A stretch of 64,000 nt of DNA from Buchnera aphidicola (Cinara curvipes) (GCF_900698915.1 NZ_LR217710.1:1-64000), one strand, 5' to 3'. Numbered from the stretch's first letter, positions 1 to 14,046 are shown. Translations and numbers: made by a program. The notes: generated by a model not told the origin, from the sequence alone.

Positions 1-37
1 TATATATAAATAAAAAATATTTTATTAGGAAAAAAAA

Positions 38-1924
38 ATGGTTTTTTATGAAAAATTTGATATTATTGTAATTGGAGCTGGACATGCTGGTACAGAAGCA
101 GCGTCCGCTTCTTCAAGAATGGGTCAGAAAACTTTATTGTTAACGAAAAATATTAATACTATCGGTGTTTTATCATGTAATCCTGCTATTGGTGGTTTAG
201 GAAAAAGTCAATTAGTAAAAGAAATTGATGCTATGGGGGGTTTAATGGCACGAGTAATTGATTATTCTGGTATTCAATTTAGAATATTAAATTCTAAAAA
301 AGGGCCAGCCGTACGATCAACTCGGGCTCAAGCAGATAGAATTTTATATCAAAAAAAAATGCAATATTTTTTAAACAATCAGGATAATCTGACTATCCTT
401 GAAAGAGAAGTATCTAATTTAATTATTAAAAATAATCAGGTTTATGGAGTTTTAACTTGTAATGGCGAATCTTTTAAAAGTTCTGTAGTAATATTAACCA
501 CAGGAACTTTTTTAAATGGAAAAATGTATATAGGTTCAAATATTTCATCTGGAGGTCGACGAAATGATTCTGCTTCATCTGTTTTAGCAAAAAATTTAAA
601 AAATTTTTCTTTTCGAATTGGACGTTTAAAAACTGGAACTCCGCCAAGATTAAGTTTAAAAACTATTAATCTAGATATTTTAGAAAAACAATGGGGTGAT
701 ACTCCTACTCCAGTTTTTTCTTTTTTAGGTTGTGTTTCGCAACATCCTATTCAAGTTCCATGTTATATAACATATACAAATTTAAATACACATGAAATTA
801 TCAAAAATAATTTAAGTAGAGGTCCATTATATAATGGAAGTATTACTGGAGTGGGTCCACGATATTGTCCCTCAATTGAAGATAAGATAGTACGGTTTCC
901 AGATAAAAATCGTCATCAAATATTTTTAGAACCTGAAGGTATAAATAGCAATATAATTTATCCTAATGGTATTTCCACAAGTTTACCTTTTTCTATTCAA
1001 AAAAAAATGATTCTTTCAATTAAAGGATTAGAAAAAACACATATTATTTATCCTGGATATGCTGTGGAATATGATTATTTTGATCCTAGAGATTTAAATA
1101 TGACACTAGAATCAAAAATTATTAAAAATTTATTTTTAGCCGGTCAAATCAATGGTACAACGGGATATGAAGAAGCTGCTGCACAAGGTTTAATTGCAGG
1201 TATAAATTCTTCTTTATTAATTCAGAATAAAGAATTTTGGTTTCCAAAAAGAAATCAGGCGTATATAGGTGTTTTAATAGATGATTTATGTAATAAAGGT
1301 ACTTCTGAACCATATCGTATGTTTACTTCAAGAGCAGAATATAGATTATTATTAAGAGAAAATAATGCTGATGAACGTTTAACAGAAATTGCTTATAATT
1401 TTGGTTTAATTAATCAAAAACACTGGAAAATTTTTTCTAAAAAAAAATTTTCTATTGAAAAAGAATATTATCGTTTAAAAAATATTATTATTAAGCCTAA
1501 ATTTATAGATGATTTTTTTAAGAAAAAAAATATTAATATTAGTTTAAAAAAAACATGTACTGCTTTTGATTTTTTAAGAAGATCAAATATATCATATGAT
1601 ATTTTAATGGATTTTTTAAATTGTTATATACCTAATAATTCTACTTTAACAGATAAAACAGTAATAGAAGAAATTGAGACAAAGAGCAAATATTATGGGT
1701 ATATTCAACGTCAGGAAGATGAAGTAAAAAAATGTATACGTAATGAAAATACTTGTTTATCGTTAATTAATGATTATAATTGTGTTACAGGTTTATCTAA
1801 TGAAGTAATAATTAAATTAAATAAATATCGACCTAATTCTATAGGACAAGCTTCTCGTATTTCAGGAATTACTCCTGTAGCAATTTCTATATTATTGATT
1901 TTTCTTAAAAAAATGAAATATTAA
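38..1924 (+). CDS. mnmG: tRNA U34 carboxymethylaminomethyl-modification enzyme MnmG (GidA)
   Basis: FAD-dependent subunit that, with MnmE, installs the cmnm5/mnm5 group on U34 of tRNAs reading two-codon boxes. The 628 residues match the family length (about 629 in E. coli). The N-terminal dinucleotide-binding motif [10 protein letters not shown] is at residues 13-22, and the conserved [16 protein letters not shown] and [10 protein letters not shown] segments are present. The C-terminal MnmE/tRNA-binding domain ends in [20 protein letters not shown]. An AGGA ribosome-binding site lies just before the ATG. Its partner mnmE is also in this window. In other Buchnera the atp operon follows on the same strand; here gyrB follows convergently after about 120 bases. 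Confidence 0.98.
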   Translation: MVFYEKFDIIVIGAGHAGTEAASASSRMGQKTLLLTKNINTIGVLSCNPAIGGLGKSQLVKEIDAMGGLMARVIDYSGIQFRILNSKKGPAVRSTRAQADRILYQKKMQYFLNNQDNLTILEREVSNLIIKNNQVYGVLTCNGESFKSSVVILTTGTFLNGKMYIGSNISSGGRRNDSASSVLAKNLKNFSFRIGRLKTGTPPRLSLKTINLDILEKQWGDTPTPVFSFLGCVSQHPIQVPCYITYTNLNTHEIIKNNLSRGPLYNGSITGVGPRYCPSIEDKIVRFPDKNRHQIFLEPEGINSNIIYPNGISTSLPFSIQKKMILSIKGLEKTHIIYPGYAVEYDYFDPRDLNMTLESKIIKNLFLAGQINGTTGYEEAAAQGLIAGINSSLLIQNKEFWFPKRNQAYIGVLIDDLCNKGTSEPYRMFTSRAEYRLLLRENNADERLTEIAYNFGLINQKHWKIFSKKKFSIEKEYYRLKNIIIKPKFIDDFFKKKNINISLKKTCTAFDFLRRSNISYDILMDFLNCYIPNNSTLTDKTVIEEIETKSKYYGYIQRQEDEVKKCIRNENTCLSLINDYNCVTGLSNEVIIKLNKYRPNSIGQASRISGITPVAISILLIFLKKMKY

Positions 1925-1965
1925 TCAATTTTCTTATATTTTTTCTTAAAAATTTATTGATACAT

Positions 1966-2001
1966 TTTTGGCAGGTTTCTTAAATAAATTTCCTGCCGAA
2001 A
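1966..2001. terminator. hairpin between convergent mnmG and gyrB
   Basis: Inverted repeat with a GC-rich 6-bp core (GGCAGG with CCTGCC), extended to about 10 bp by A-T pairs and one G-T pair, around a 16-base loop, followed by a T-rich stretch. It stands out in AT-only surroundings and suits a bidirectional terminator for mnmG and gyrB. It could be the old terminator of the deleted atp operon. Confidence 0.65.
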
Positions 2002-2047
2002 TTAATATTTTTATAGATAAAGTATTTTTTTATGGTTTTTAAAAAAT

Positions 2048-4555
<2,508 letters not shown>

Positions 4556-4608
4556 TTATGAAAATTTTTGTAAAAATATAAAAATTTTATTTAATATGAA
4601 AGCTGTTA

Positions 4609-5715
4609 TTATAATTTTAAAGGCATAATAATATATGTTATTTCTTTTTGTAAATTTGATTGAATTTGAATACTAGAAATTGGATTATTAAATAAAATAT
4701 TAATTTTTTTAGAATTTAATGCATTAATAACATCAAGTAAATAAAATACATTTATAGAAAATGAGATATCTTCATATATATAGTAAATAGAAAATGAATC
4801 ATAAGATTCTTCATCTTCTTGATTTTTAGATGTTATTGTTAATAAATTTTTTGAAAAATTTAAAGAAACACCTTTGAAGGTAGTATTACATAAAATTGAT
4901 GTTTTTAATAAAGATTCTTTTAATTTTTCTTTTGATATTGATATACAATATTTATATTTTTTTAATATAATATCGTTATAATTTGGAAAATCACTATTTA
5001 TTAATTTAGTTATTAATAATATTTTATTTATTTCAAAAGATATATTATTATTATTAATTTTAATTTTTATTAAATCTTTATTTAATAACATTATTCTAGA
5101 TAATTCTAATATACTTTTTCTATTTATAATTATGGAAAATGTAGTTGTATTTAAATTTAAATTAATTTTATACATAGATAATCTATGTCCATCTGTAGTT
5201 ACACCATACAGATAATTATTTTTATATTCAAATAACATTCCATTTAAAGAATTTCTAATATCATTACGGGCAATTGAAAAATGTGTTAATAAAATTATTT
5301 CTTTTAATATTGTTTGTGAAATAAAAAATTTTTTTGAATTAGTAAATTTTTGAAATATTGGGAAATTGTTATATGGAGTTATATTTAGTTTAAATAAACT
5401 ATTAGATGTTTTAATATGCATCTTGTTGTTAATTAATTGAAAATATAATTCTTTATTATTTGGTATATTACGACAAATATTTAATATTTTTTTACCAGAA
5501 ATTGTAATACAACCTGACTTATAGAAAATAAAATATTTTTTATTTATATATGTATTTATTTCTATCTCTAGGTTAGAACTAGTTAATTGTAATATATTTT
5601 GATTAATTTTTATGATTATATTTTCTAGTATTGGAAATATTGGATTTTTTGTTATAATTCTATTATTTTTTTTAAATGAATTTAAAAAATCATTTTTTTT
5701 TATTTTGAATTCCAT
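4609..5715 (-). CDS. dnaN: DNA polymerase III beta sliding clamp
   Basis: Ring-shaped processivity clamp that tethers DNA polymerase III. It has 368 residues against 366 in E. coli. It starts MEFKIKKNDFLNSFKKNNRII, keeps the domain-I/II segments TSNLEIEI and TTDGHRLSMY, and ends in the family-typical YIIMPLKL. It follows dnaA by 3 bases on the same strand, as in the enterobacterial dnaA-dnaN operon. If dnaA is no longer functional, dnaN would depend on whatever promoter remains upstream in the decaying dnaA region. Confidence 0.97.
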   Translation of the reverse strand: MEFKIKKNDFLNSFKKNNRIITKNPIFPILENIIIKINQNILQLTSSNLEIEINTYINKKYFIFYKSGCITISGKKILNICRNIPNNKELYFQLINNKMHIKTSNSLFKLNITPYNNFPIFQKFTNSKKFFISQTILKEIILLTHFSIARNDIRNSLNGMLFEYKNNYLYGVTTDGHRLSMYKINLNLNTTTFSIIINRKSILELSRIMLLNKDLIKIKINNNNISFEINKILLITKLINSDFPNYNDIILKKYKYCISISKEKLKESLLKTSILCNTTFKGVSLNFSKNLLTITSKNQEDEESYDSFSIYYIYEDISFSINVFYLLDVINALNSKKINILFNNPISSIQIQSNLQKEITYIIMPLKL

Positions 5716-5718
5716 ATT

Positions 5719-6945
5719 TTATGAATTTAGTTGATTAAATAAATATAAAAAATCATAGTAGATTTGTTTTTTTTGTTTTTTGAATTGATTGATTTTTTTG
5801 CAAGCATAAAGAACAGTAGTATGATTTTTTTTTCCAAATGCAATGCCTATATCTGAAAGACTATATTTTGTTAATTTTTTTATTAATGTCATTGCAATTT
5901 GTCTAGATTGTACAATAGATTGTGATCTTTTTTTAGAAATCATATCTGATATTGTAATATTAAAGTATTTAGAGACTGTTTTTTGAATAGATAATATATC
6001 TATATTTTTTTTTTTGTATTTCATTAATTTATTTAAAATTTTTTTAGCTAAATGAATTGTTATTTTTTCTTTATTAAATAAAGAAGCTATATGTATTTTT
6101 TTTAAAATTCCTTCTAATTCTCTTACGTTGGAATATGATTTTCTTGCAATAAATTTTGCTATTTCATATGTTAAATTAATTTTATTTTCAAGAGCTTTAT
6201 GTAATAGAATATTAATTCTGGTATTTAATTCAGGAGGATTAATTGATATAGTTAAACCCCATTTAAATCTAGATTTCAAACATTCATTAATTCCGCTAAT
6301 ATAACTTGGATAACAATTTGCTGTTATTACAATTTTTTGTCTTTTTTCAAATAAAGTATTTAATGTATTAAATAATTCTTCTTGAGATCTTTTTTTATTA
6401 GAAAAAAATTGAATATCATCTATTAATAATACATCAATAGAGCGATAATAGTTTTTAAATTTTTCAATAGAATTATTTTTTAAAGAATTTATCATATTTT
6501 GAATAAAATTTTCTGAATGTACATAAATTACTTTTTTACGATAGTCTTCTATTAGAATTTTATTTCCAATAGCATGGAGTAAATGTGTTTTTCCTAAACC
6601 CGATTTACCATATAAAAATAATAGATTATAAAAATTTTTTAAGTTATTTGTAAATCTATAAGATACATAAAGAGCTAATTGATTTGATTTACCTTCAATG
6701 AAATTATGAAATTGATATTTTTGATTAATTCCTGTATATGTAGATAATTTTATTTTTATTTTTTTTTTTTTTCTATTTTTTTATATATATTTTGATTATA
6801 TAATAATATATTTGATTTTTTATTTAATAGATACGTCATAATAAATAGAGTTTTTTTTATTACAAAATTTGTATAGCAATTTTTTAAAATTATTTATATA
6901 CTATTTTTAGATCTATTTTAATTCAAAGTTATTAGAAGTATATAA
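5719..6945 (-). pseudogene. dnaA: dnaA replication initiator, 5'-eroded (domain I broken by stops, AAA+ and DNA-binding domains open)
   Basis: From 6780 down to 5719 the frame is open and encodes the ATPase and DNA-binding domains of DnaA: Walker A GKSGLGKTHLL, Walker B LLIDDIQFF, the arginine-finger region LKSRFKWGLT, sensor-2 SNVRELEG and the domain IV signature NHTTVLYACKKI (D to N at the first position). No ATG, GTG or TTG precedes Walker A in this frame; the first ATG (6493-6495) lies after Walker A. Upstream in the same frame a domain I remnant is readable (6945-6823): LYTSNNF, then stops at 6913-6915, 6907-6909 and 6901-6903, then YINNFKKLLYKFC and YDVSIK. These align without gaps to E. 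coli [28 protein letters not shown] and FEVGTK. Further stops follow in the linker (6820-6822, 6781-6783). Either a pseudogene, or a truncated protein made from a non-standard start. A 14-A tract sits at 6759-6772. Confidence 0.85.
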
Positions 6946-7319
6946 ATTATATAATAATATTTTTTATTATAACTTTTAATAGTAATATTTATGTATTAAA
7001 TTTAGTTTGTAATGATTTTAATTATCTTAAATATTTTTTCTAAATTAGAAGTATTATATAATTAATTTTTAAAAAATAATTAAACTTATATTTTTTTTTT
7101 GAAATAAAGTATATTTTTTGAAGTTATTTGTTATAATATTTTTTTTAAAAAATATAATGATATTAAATTTTTATATTTAAAAAATAATTGTTTAAATATA
7201 TCTACTAGAAATAATTTTATATTTTTAAAAAAATTAATAATTGATTATAAAATATATAACTGATATGTTATCAAATATTATTTATATATTTTTTTAGATT
7301 TTATAAAGGAAAAATTTAT
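6946..7319. other. dnaA-rpmH spacer, possible former dnaA 5' end and promoter region
   Basis: No gene visible. The missing first part of dnaA domain I should lie at about 6946-7060, but I could not align it. The remainder is AT-only sequence serving as upstream region for rpmH. I looked for the DnaA box TTATCCACA and saw none. A ribosome-binding site (AAGGA) precedes rpmH. Confidence 0.5.
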
Positions 7320-7454
7320 ATGAAACGTACTTTTCAACCATCTATTATTAAGCGTAATCGCACTCATGGTTTTCGAGCTCGAATGTCTTCTAAAGGCGGA
7401 CGAGATATCTTATCACGTCGACGTTCTAAATTACGTTCAGTTTTATGTGTTTAG
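7320..7454 (+). CDS. rpmH: 50S ribosomal protein L34
   Basis: Short basic protein of 44 residues. It begins MKRTFQPS and continues with the family signature [19 protein letters not shown], ending [12 protein letters not shown]. It lies directly before rnpA, as in nearly all bacteria, and is preceded by AAGGA. Confidence 0.97.
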   Translation: MKRTFQPSIIKRNRTHGFRARMSSKGGRDILSRRRSKLRSVLCV

Positions 7455-7478
7455 AACTTTTTATAAAAATATAAAAAT

Positions 7479-7820
7479 ATGCTTCAATTTTCTTTTAAAA
7501 AGAAATTACGTTTATTATCTAATATTCAATTTCAAAATGTTTACATTCAAAAAAGAAGAATTTATACAAAAAAATTTATTATGTTTATATGTTTAAATCA
7601 TTTTAAATTTCCAAGATTAGGTATTTCAATTTCTAAAAAAAATATCACATATGCACATGATCGTAATAGGATTCGACGTCTTATTAAGGAAAGTTTTCGT
7701 TTAGTTCAAAATAATTTACTATTAATGGATTTTATTATTATTGTAAAGAAAAATATAAATTTATTAAGTAATAAAAGTGTTTTTTATTTTTTACAAAAAT
7801 TATGGATTTATAAAAATTAA
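7479..7820 (+). CDS. rnpA: Ribonuclease P protein component (C5)
   Basis: Protein cofactor of RNase P, which removes 5' leaders from tRNA precursors. It has 113 residues (119 in E. coli). The RNR signature is intact (DRNRIRRLIKESFR, about residues 66-79), as is PRLGISISKK. It starts 24 bases after rpmH in the conserved rpmH-rnpA-yidC block. Its RNA partner rnpB is in the same window (62.4-62.8 kb). Confidence 0.96.
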   Translation: MLQFSFKKKLRLLSNIQFQNVYIQKRRIYTKKFIMFICLNHFKFPRLGISISKKNITYAHDRNRIRRLIKESFRLVQNNLLLMDFIIIVKKNINLLSNKSVFYFLQKLWIYKN

Positions 7821-7921
7821 TATTTTTTTTTGACTTATTTAAATAGATTATACCATGAATTCTTATATATAATAGATATGTTATATTTTATTTTTTAATA
7901 TTTAATAATGAGAAATTTTTT

Positions 7922-9532
7922 ATGATATATTTTAAACGTATTTTTTTTGTAATATTTTGTATTTTTTTTTCTTTTTTTTTGTGGAATATTTTTCATTTAA
8001 ATTTTTTTGTGAACCAAAATAATTTAAAAATAAATAATTTTACATCTCAAATTTTAAGTAATAATTTTAATAAAAATAAAAACCAATTAATTAATATACA
8101 AAATGATGTATTATCTTTGGATATTAATTTATTAGGTGGTAATATTGAACATGCAACTCTTTTAAAATATAAAAATCATGTAAATATAAATTCTCCATTT
8201 GTTTTATTAAAAAACAAAAAAAAATTCATGTATAGAATTATTGATGGATTTTTAAAAAGAGATAATTCTAATTTTTTTTTTAAAAGACAACAACCTATAT
8301 ATACAGTAGAATCAGTTTTATATAAATTAAAGCCCGGAAAAAAAAAAGTTAAAGTATTTATGAATTGGAAGTCTATTGATAATATTCTTTATACAAAAAT
8401 AATATCTTTAAAAAAAGGTTCGTACTCTGTTGATATAAAATATATAATTCATAATTATAGTAAAAAACCAATATACCAGTCTATATTTGGTGAAATACAA
8501 CAAACAATATCTTTATCGAAAAAAAATAGTTTTTTGAATAATTTTTTTAATATAAAATCTTATATAGGCGCTGCTTTTTCTAGTGATAAAGAAAATTATC
8601 AAAAACATAGTTTTGATGATATTTTTTATAAAAAAAATATAAATTTAATAACACGTAATGGATGGATAGCAATGTTACAAAAATATTTTTTAACAGCTTG
8701 GATTCCTAAATTTATTAAAAAATATACGATATATTCTAATTGTATTAATAAAAATATTGCAGTAATAGGTTTTATATCTTCAGAAGATTGTATTAATCCT
8801 AATTCTGTTTATAAAATGTCTTCTTGTCTTTGGATAGGGCCGAATATTCAAAATAAATTATCTTATATTTCCAAAAATTTAGGATCTACTATTGACTACG
8901 GGTTATTAAATATAATTTCTTATCCTTTATTTAAGTTATTAGTTTTTTTTTATAGTATATTTCATAATTGGGGTATTACAATTATTGTAATTACATGTTT
9001 AATTAGGGTAATTATGTATCCTTTAACAAAATTACAGTATATATCTATGTTAAAAATGAGATCTTTAAATTCAAAAGTTCAAACAATAAAAAAAAAATAT
9101 CATAATGATTTTAAAAAACAAAATAGAAAAATTTTATCTTTATATTCATTAAATAAAATTAGTCCAATCAATGGTTTTTTTTCTTTTATAATACAAACTC
9201 CAATATTTTTATCATTTTATTATGTATTAGTATCTTCTATTGAATTAAGACATTCTCCATTTTTTTTATGGATTTATGATTTATCAAGTTATGATTCATA
9301 TTATATTTTGCCTCTTTTTATGGGTTTTAGTGTTTTCCTTACCCAGATTAATGATTTAGATTTTAAAGATATTTTTGAAAAAAAAAATATTATGTGTTTT
9401 ATTCCGGTATTAAGTACTATTTTTTTTTTATGGCTTCCTTCTGGTTTAATAATATATTATATTACAAATAATCTTATTACTTTTTTTCAACAATGGTTTA
9501 TATCTATAAATTTTATTGATAAAGATATATAG
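7922..9532 (+). CDS. yidC: Membrane protein insertase YidC
   Basis: Inner-membrane insertase that works alone or with SecYEG. It has 536 residues (548 in E. coli). There is an N-terminal membrane anchor (residues 5-25), a periplasmic beta-rich domain (about 50-330) containing YIGAAFSS, then the conserved core membrane segments: GITIIVITCLIRVIMYPLT with the hydrophilic-groove arginine, the cytoplasmic hairpin, SPINGFFSFIIQTPIFLSFY, FFLWIYDLSSYD and the last segment with FLWLPSGLIIYYITNNLIT. yidD, which lies between rnpA and yidC in E. coli, is not present. Confidence 0.96.
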   Translation: MIYFKRIFFVIFCIFFSFFLWNIFHLNFFVNQNNLKINNFTSQILSNNFNKNKNQLINIQNDVLSLDINLLGGNIEHATLLKYKNHVNINSPFVLLKNKKKFMYRIIDGFLKRDNSNFFFKRQQPIYTVESVLYKLKPGKKKVKVFMNWKSIDNILYTKIISLKKGSYSVDIKYIIHNYSKKPIYQSIFGEIQQTISLSKKNSFLNNFFNIKSYIGAAFSSDKENYQKHSFDDIFYKKNINLITRNGWIAMLQKYFLTAWIPKFIKKYTIYSNCINKNIAVIGFISSEDCINPNSVYKMSSCLWIGPNIQNKLSYISKNLGSTIDYGLLNIISYPLFKLLVFFYSIFHNWGITIIVITCLIRVIMYPLTKLQYISMLKMRSLNSKVQTIKKKYHNDFKKQNRKILSLYSLNKISPINGFFSFIIQTPIFLSFYYVLVSSIELRHSPFFLWIYDLSSYDSYYILPLFMGFSVFLTQINDLDFKDIFEKKNIMCFIPVLSTIFFLWLPSGLIIYYITNNLITFFQQWFISINFIDKDI

Positions 9533-9561
9533 CATCATTAATAATGATTATTTAAATAATA

Positions 9562-9596
9562 AAAAAAATAATTTTATTTAATAAAATTATTTTTTT
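9562..9596. terminator. perfect AT-only hairpin between yidC and mnmE
   Basis: Sixteen-base arms that are perfectly complementary (A-run, TAATTTTAT, with the mirror ATAAAATTA and T-run) around a 3-base loop. The 3' arm ends in seven T, so it may act as a weak intrinsic terminator or as an mRNA 3'-end hairpin. All pairs are A-T. Confidence 0.5.
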
Positions 9597-9618
9597 ATAT
9601 ACGGAATAAAAATAGTAT

Positions 9619-10983
9619 ATGATATTTCATGAAACTATTGTAGCTCCTGCTACTTCTTTTGGTCGGTCTAGCGTTGGAATTATAAGAATATCAGGATCTT
9701 CTGTTTTAAAAATAATAAAAAAATTTTTAAGAATTTCAATGCAAGAACGATTTGCACATTATGTATCTTTTTTAGATGTTAATGGGAATATTCTTGACAA
9801 TGGAATAGCTTTATTTTTTAATTCTCCTAGATCTTTTACTGGAGAAGATGTATTAGAGTTTCACGGTCACGGAAATCCATTTTTATTAGATTTATTAATA
9901 AAAAATATATTATTAACTAAGAATGTTCGTATGGCACGTCCGGGAGAATTTTCTGAAAGAGCGTTTTTAAATAAAAAAATGGATTTAATACAATCTGAAT
10001 CAATTTGTGATTTAATTAACGCACAATCTGAACTTTCTATTAAAGCAGCCTTACGTTCTTTGTCTGGTAGTTTTTCAAAAAAAATACATTTTATTATAGA
10101 ACAATTAAAGATATTATATTCTAGAATTGAGGCTATTATTAATTTTCCTGATGAAATGAATGAACTATTTTTATTTCAAAGTATAGAAATAGATTTAATT
10201 AAAGTTATTAAATTGATTCAAAAATTAATTAATACTGCACATTATAGTAATGTTTTGCAAAAAGGTATTAAAATAGTTATTTCAGGTTCTCCTAATGTAG
10301 GTAAATCTAGTTTATTTAATTATTTATCTAATCAAAAAGCTTCGATTGTTACTGATGTTCCAGGAACAACTCGCGATATAATTTGTAAAAATATATGGAT
10401 AAATGGAATATCCTGCGAATTAATGGATACCGCTGGATTACGTAAAAGTAAAGATATTATTGAACAAATAGGTATAAAATTAGCAAAAAAAAAAATTTAT
10501 TCCTGCGATCATATATTTTTAATGTTAGATATTACTAATGATCAATTATTTAATAATAAATTAATTCTTAAAAGTATTAATAAATTAAAATCCAATCAAA
10601 ATATTACTTTTATTTTTAATAAAATAGATCTTATTAATCAAAAACCGTATTTAAAAATTATTTATAAAAAATTCAAATGTATTTATTTATCAATTAAAAA
10701 TAAAACTGGATTAGATTTTTTAAAAAATAGAATTAATGAAATATCTAGTTCACTAAATAATACTGAAGGTATTTTTTTAGCAAGAAGAAGACATTTATCA
10801 GAATTAGAAAATGCATTAAAATATTTAATTAATGGTAAAAAATATTGGTTTAAAAATAAATGTATTGAATTATTATCAGATAATATTCGTTTATCTATGG
10901 ATTGTTTATTAAAAATTACTGGATATTTTAGTAATGATGATTTACTAAATAAAATATTTTCTGAATTTTGTATTGGGAAATAA
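9619..10983 (+). CDS. mnmE: tRNA modification GTPase MnmE (TrmE)
   Basis: GTPase partner of MnmG in U34 tRNA modification. The 454 residues match the family. The N-terminal folate-binding domain has FTGEDVLEFHGHGNP and RPGEFSERAF. The inserted G domain has P-loop GSPNVGKSSL, G2 GTTRD, G3 DTAGLR and G4 FNKIDL. The protein ends in the invariant C-terminal motif FCIGK, whose cysteine is essential in E. coli MnmE. Both halves of the MnmEG enzyme are therefore present and look functional. Confidence 0.98.
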   Translation: MIFHETIVAPATSFGRSSVGIIRISGSSVLKIIKKFLRISMQERFAHYVSFLDVNGNILDNGIALFFNSPRSFTGEDVLEFHGHGNPFLLDLLIKNILLTKNVRMARPGEFSERAFLNKKMDLIQSESICDLINAQSELSIKAALRSLSGSFSKKIHFIIEQLKILYSRIEAIINFPDEMNELFLFQSIEIDLIKVIKLIQKLINTAHYSNVLQKGIKIVISGSPNVGKSSLFNYLSNQKASIVTDVPGTTRDIICKNIWINGISCELMDTAGLRKSKDIIEQIGIKLAKKKIYSCDHIFLMLDITNDQLFNNKLILKSINKLKSNQNITFIFNKIDLINQKPYLKIIYKKFKCIYLSIKNKTGLDFLKNRINEISSSLNNTEGIFLARRRHLSELENALKYLINGKKYWFKNKCIELLSDNIRLSMDCLLKITGYFSNDDLLNKIFSEFCIGK

Positions 10984-11025
10984 AAAAGTTATATAAAGAA
11001 ATAAATAATTTTTTTATTAAAAATA

Positions 11026-11098
11026 TGCCCGGAGGCGGAATTGAACCACCGACACGGGGATTTTCAGTCCCCTGCTCTACCGACTGAGCTATCCGGGC
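11026..11098 (-). tRNA. tRNA-Phe (anticodon GAA)
   Basis: A 73-base cloverleaf on the minus strand. It has acceptor GCCCGGA pairing with TCCGGGC, D-arm AGCTCAGTCGGTAGAGC, anticodon stem-loop GGGGACTGAAAATCCCC with GAA, and T-arm GGTTCAATTCC. The 3' CCA is not encoded and must be added by the Cca enzyme. Confidence 0.97.
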
Positions 11099-11192
11099 AT
11101 TTAAAAAATATTAAACATTAAAATATTACTTTTGTCAATATTTTTATTTTTAAAAATTTTATTATTCAAAGAATTAAATAAAAATTTAAATA

Positions 11193-11223
11193 CCCCTTGA
11201 AATTCTTTATTAAGGTCCATATA
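11193..11223 (+). promoter_or_regulatory. sigma-32 heat-shock promoter of groESL
   Basis: CCCCTTGAAA (11193-11202) followed after about 14 bases by TCCATATA (11216-11223). This matches the sigma-32 consensus (CTTGAAA, then CCCCATNT) and the E. coli groE promoter layout. It is about 90 bases upstream of groES. rpoH, encoding sigma-32, lies 5.6 kb downstream. Confidence 0.82.
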
Positions 11224-11314
11224 TTCTTAAAATGTAAGAGTTCATTAATATAAATATTATTTATTATTTTTTTAAAAAATATAATATTAAAATTATTAAA
11301 GGGGATTAATAAAT

Positions 11315-11608
11315 ATGAAGCTTCGTCCATTGCATGATAGAGTTATTGTTAAGCGAAATGAAGCAGAATCAAAATCAGCAGGTGGTATTGTTTTAACTGG
11401 TTCTGCTGCAGGAAAATCTACTCGAGGAGTAGTTTTATCGGTAGGTAAAGGTCGTATGTTAGATAACGGAAATATTAAAAAATTAGATGTAAAAGTAGGT
11501 GATATTGTTATTTTTAATGAAGGTTATGGAGCAAAAACTGAAACTATTAATAATGAAGAAGTATTAATTCTTACAGAGAGTGATATTTTAGCAATTATAG
11601 AAGAGTAA
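11315..11608 (+). CDS. groES: Co-chaperonin GroES
   Basis: Ten-kDa co-chaperonin that caps GroEL. It has 97 residues, as in E. coli. It starts [14 protein letters not shown] and has the mobile-loop segment [21 protein letters not shown], with the GGIVL hydrophobic contact for GroEL. A strong AAAGGGG ribosome-binding site precedes the ATG. groEL follows 51 bases later. Codon use is visibly less AT-biased than in neighbours, consistent with very high expression of this pair in Buchnera (classical 'symbionin'). Confidence 0.98.
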   Translation: MKLRPLHDRVIVKRNEAESKSAGGIVLTGSAAGKSTRGVVLSVGKGRMLDNGNIKKLDVKVGDIVIFNEGYGAKTETINNEEVLILTESDILAIIEE

Positions 11609-11611
11609 TAG

Positions 11612-13309
<1,698 letters not shown>

Positions 13310-13374
13310 TATTTTTTTATTTTTCTTGTAAAGAAAAATAAAATTTATTTAGTATTACAAATTTTAATGATCTT

Positions 13375-13407
13375 CTTGTTCTCAGGAACTATTATTATGA
13401 GAACAAG
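13375..13407 (+). terminator. groEL terminator hairpin
   Basis: Perfect 10-bp inverted repeat CTTGTTCTCA and TGAGAACAAG around a 13-base loop, 66 bases after the groEL stop. It is followed by GGGG and a T-rich stretch. It separates groESL from efp. Confidence 0.75.
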
Positions 13408-13454
13408 GGGTATTTTAATTATATTTATTATTAATATATTTTGAGATATATATT

Positions 13455-14024
13455 ATGACAGCATATAGTGGTAATTCTTTAAAATCTGGATTAAAAATTT
13501 TAATAAAAAATCATCCATATGAAGTTCAACATAGTGAGTTTATTAAGCCGGGAAAAGGTCAGGCGTTTGTTAGAATTAAATTAAAAGAATTATTAACCAA
13601 TAAAATATTAAATAAAACATTTAAAGCAACAGACATTTTTTATTCTACCGATGTTATAGAAATTGAATCCTCATATTTATATAATACTGGATATGTTTGG
13701 ATATTTATGAATAAAAAAAATTTTGAACATATTCATGTTTTAAAAAAATTTTTATTTGGTTGTGAAAAGTGGTTAACTAATCTTTCTATTTGTAAGATAA
13801 CTTTATGGAATAGTTCTCCTATTGCTGTATATATAGATAATTTTATTAATTTAAAAGTTAAAAATACAGATATAGCAATACAAGGTGATACAGTTAATTT
13901 ATCTACGAAATTAGTAAAATTAGAAACGGGTGTTACTGTACGCGTTCCTTTATTTATTAAAAAAGGTGATTTAATACGAATAGATACCCGTATTGGAAAA
14001 TATGTTTCTCGTATAATTAAATAA
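13455..14024 (+). CDS. efp: Elongation factor P
   Basis: Relieves ribosome stalling at polyproline. It has 189 residues (188 in E. coli). The domain I loop HSEFIKPGKGQAF (about residues 26-38) retains the lysine that is beta-lysylated in E. coli. The C-terminal domain keeps GDTVNLSTKLVKLETGVTVRVPLF and ends DTRIGKYVSRIIK. Domain II is more diverged. The epm modification genes are not in this window. Confidence 0.96.
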   Translation: MTAYSGNSLKSGLKILIKNHPYEVQHSEFIKPGKGQAFVRIKLKELLTNKILNKTFKATDIFYSTDVIEIESSYLYNTGYVWIFMNKKNFEHIHVLKKFLFGCEKWLTNLSICKITLWNSSPIAVYIDNFINLKVKNTDIAIQGDTVNLSTKLVKLETGVTVRVPLFIKKGDLIRIDTRIGKYVSRIIK

Positions 14025-14046
14025 TTAATTTCATTTTAAGTTATAA

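Noticed and set aside
6759-6772. Slippage at the A14 tract as a rescue of dnaA
   Set aside because: The domain I relic and the AAA+ domain are in the same frame on both sides, and the defects are several stop codons, which slippage cannot repair.
6781-7319. Classical oriC with DnaA boxes near dnaA
   Set aside because: I saw no TTATCCACA-like boxes and the AT-only composition makes an AT-rich unwinding element meaningless as evidence. The origin may be near mnmG or dnaA, but I cannot locate it.
7366-7596. 76-codon frame overlapping rpmH and rnpA
   Set aside because: Out of frame with two genuine, highly conserved genes and without own similarity.
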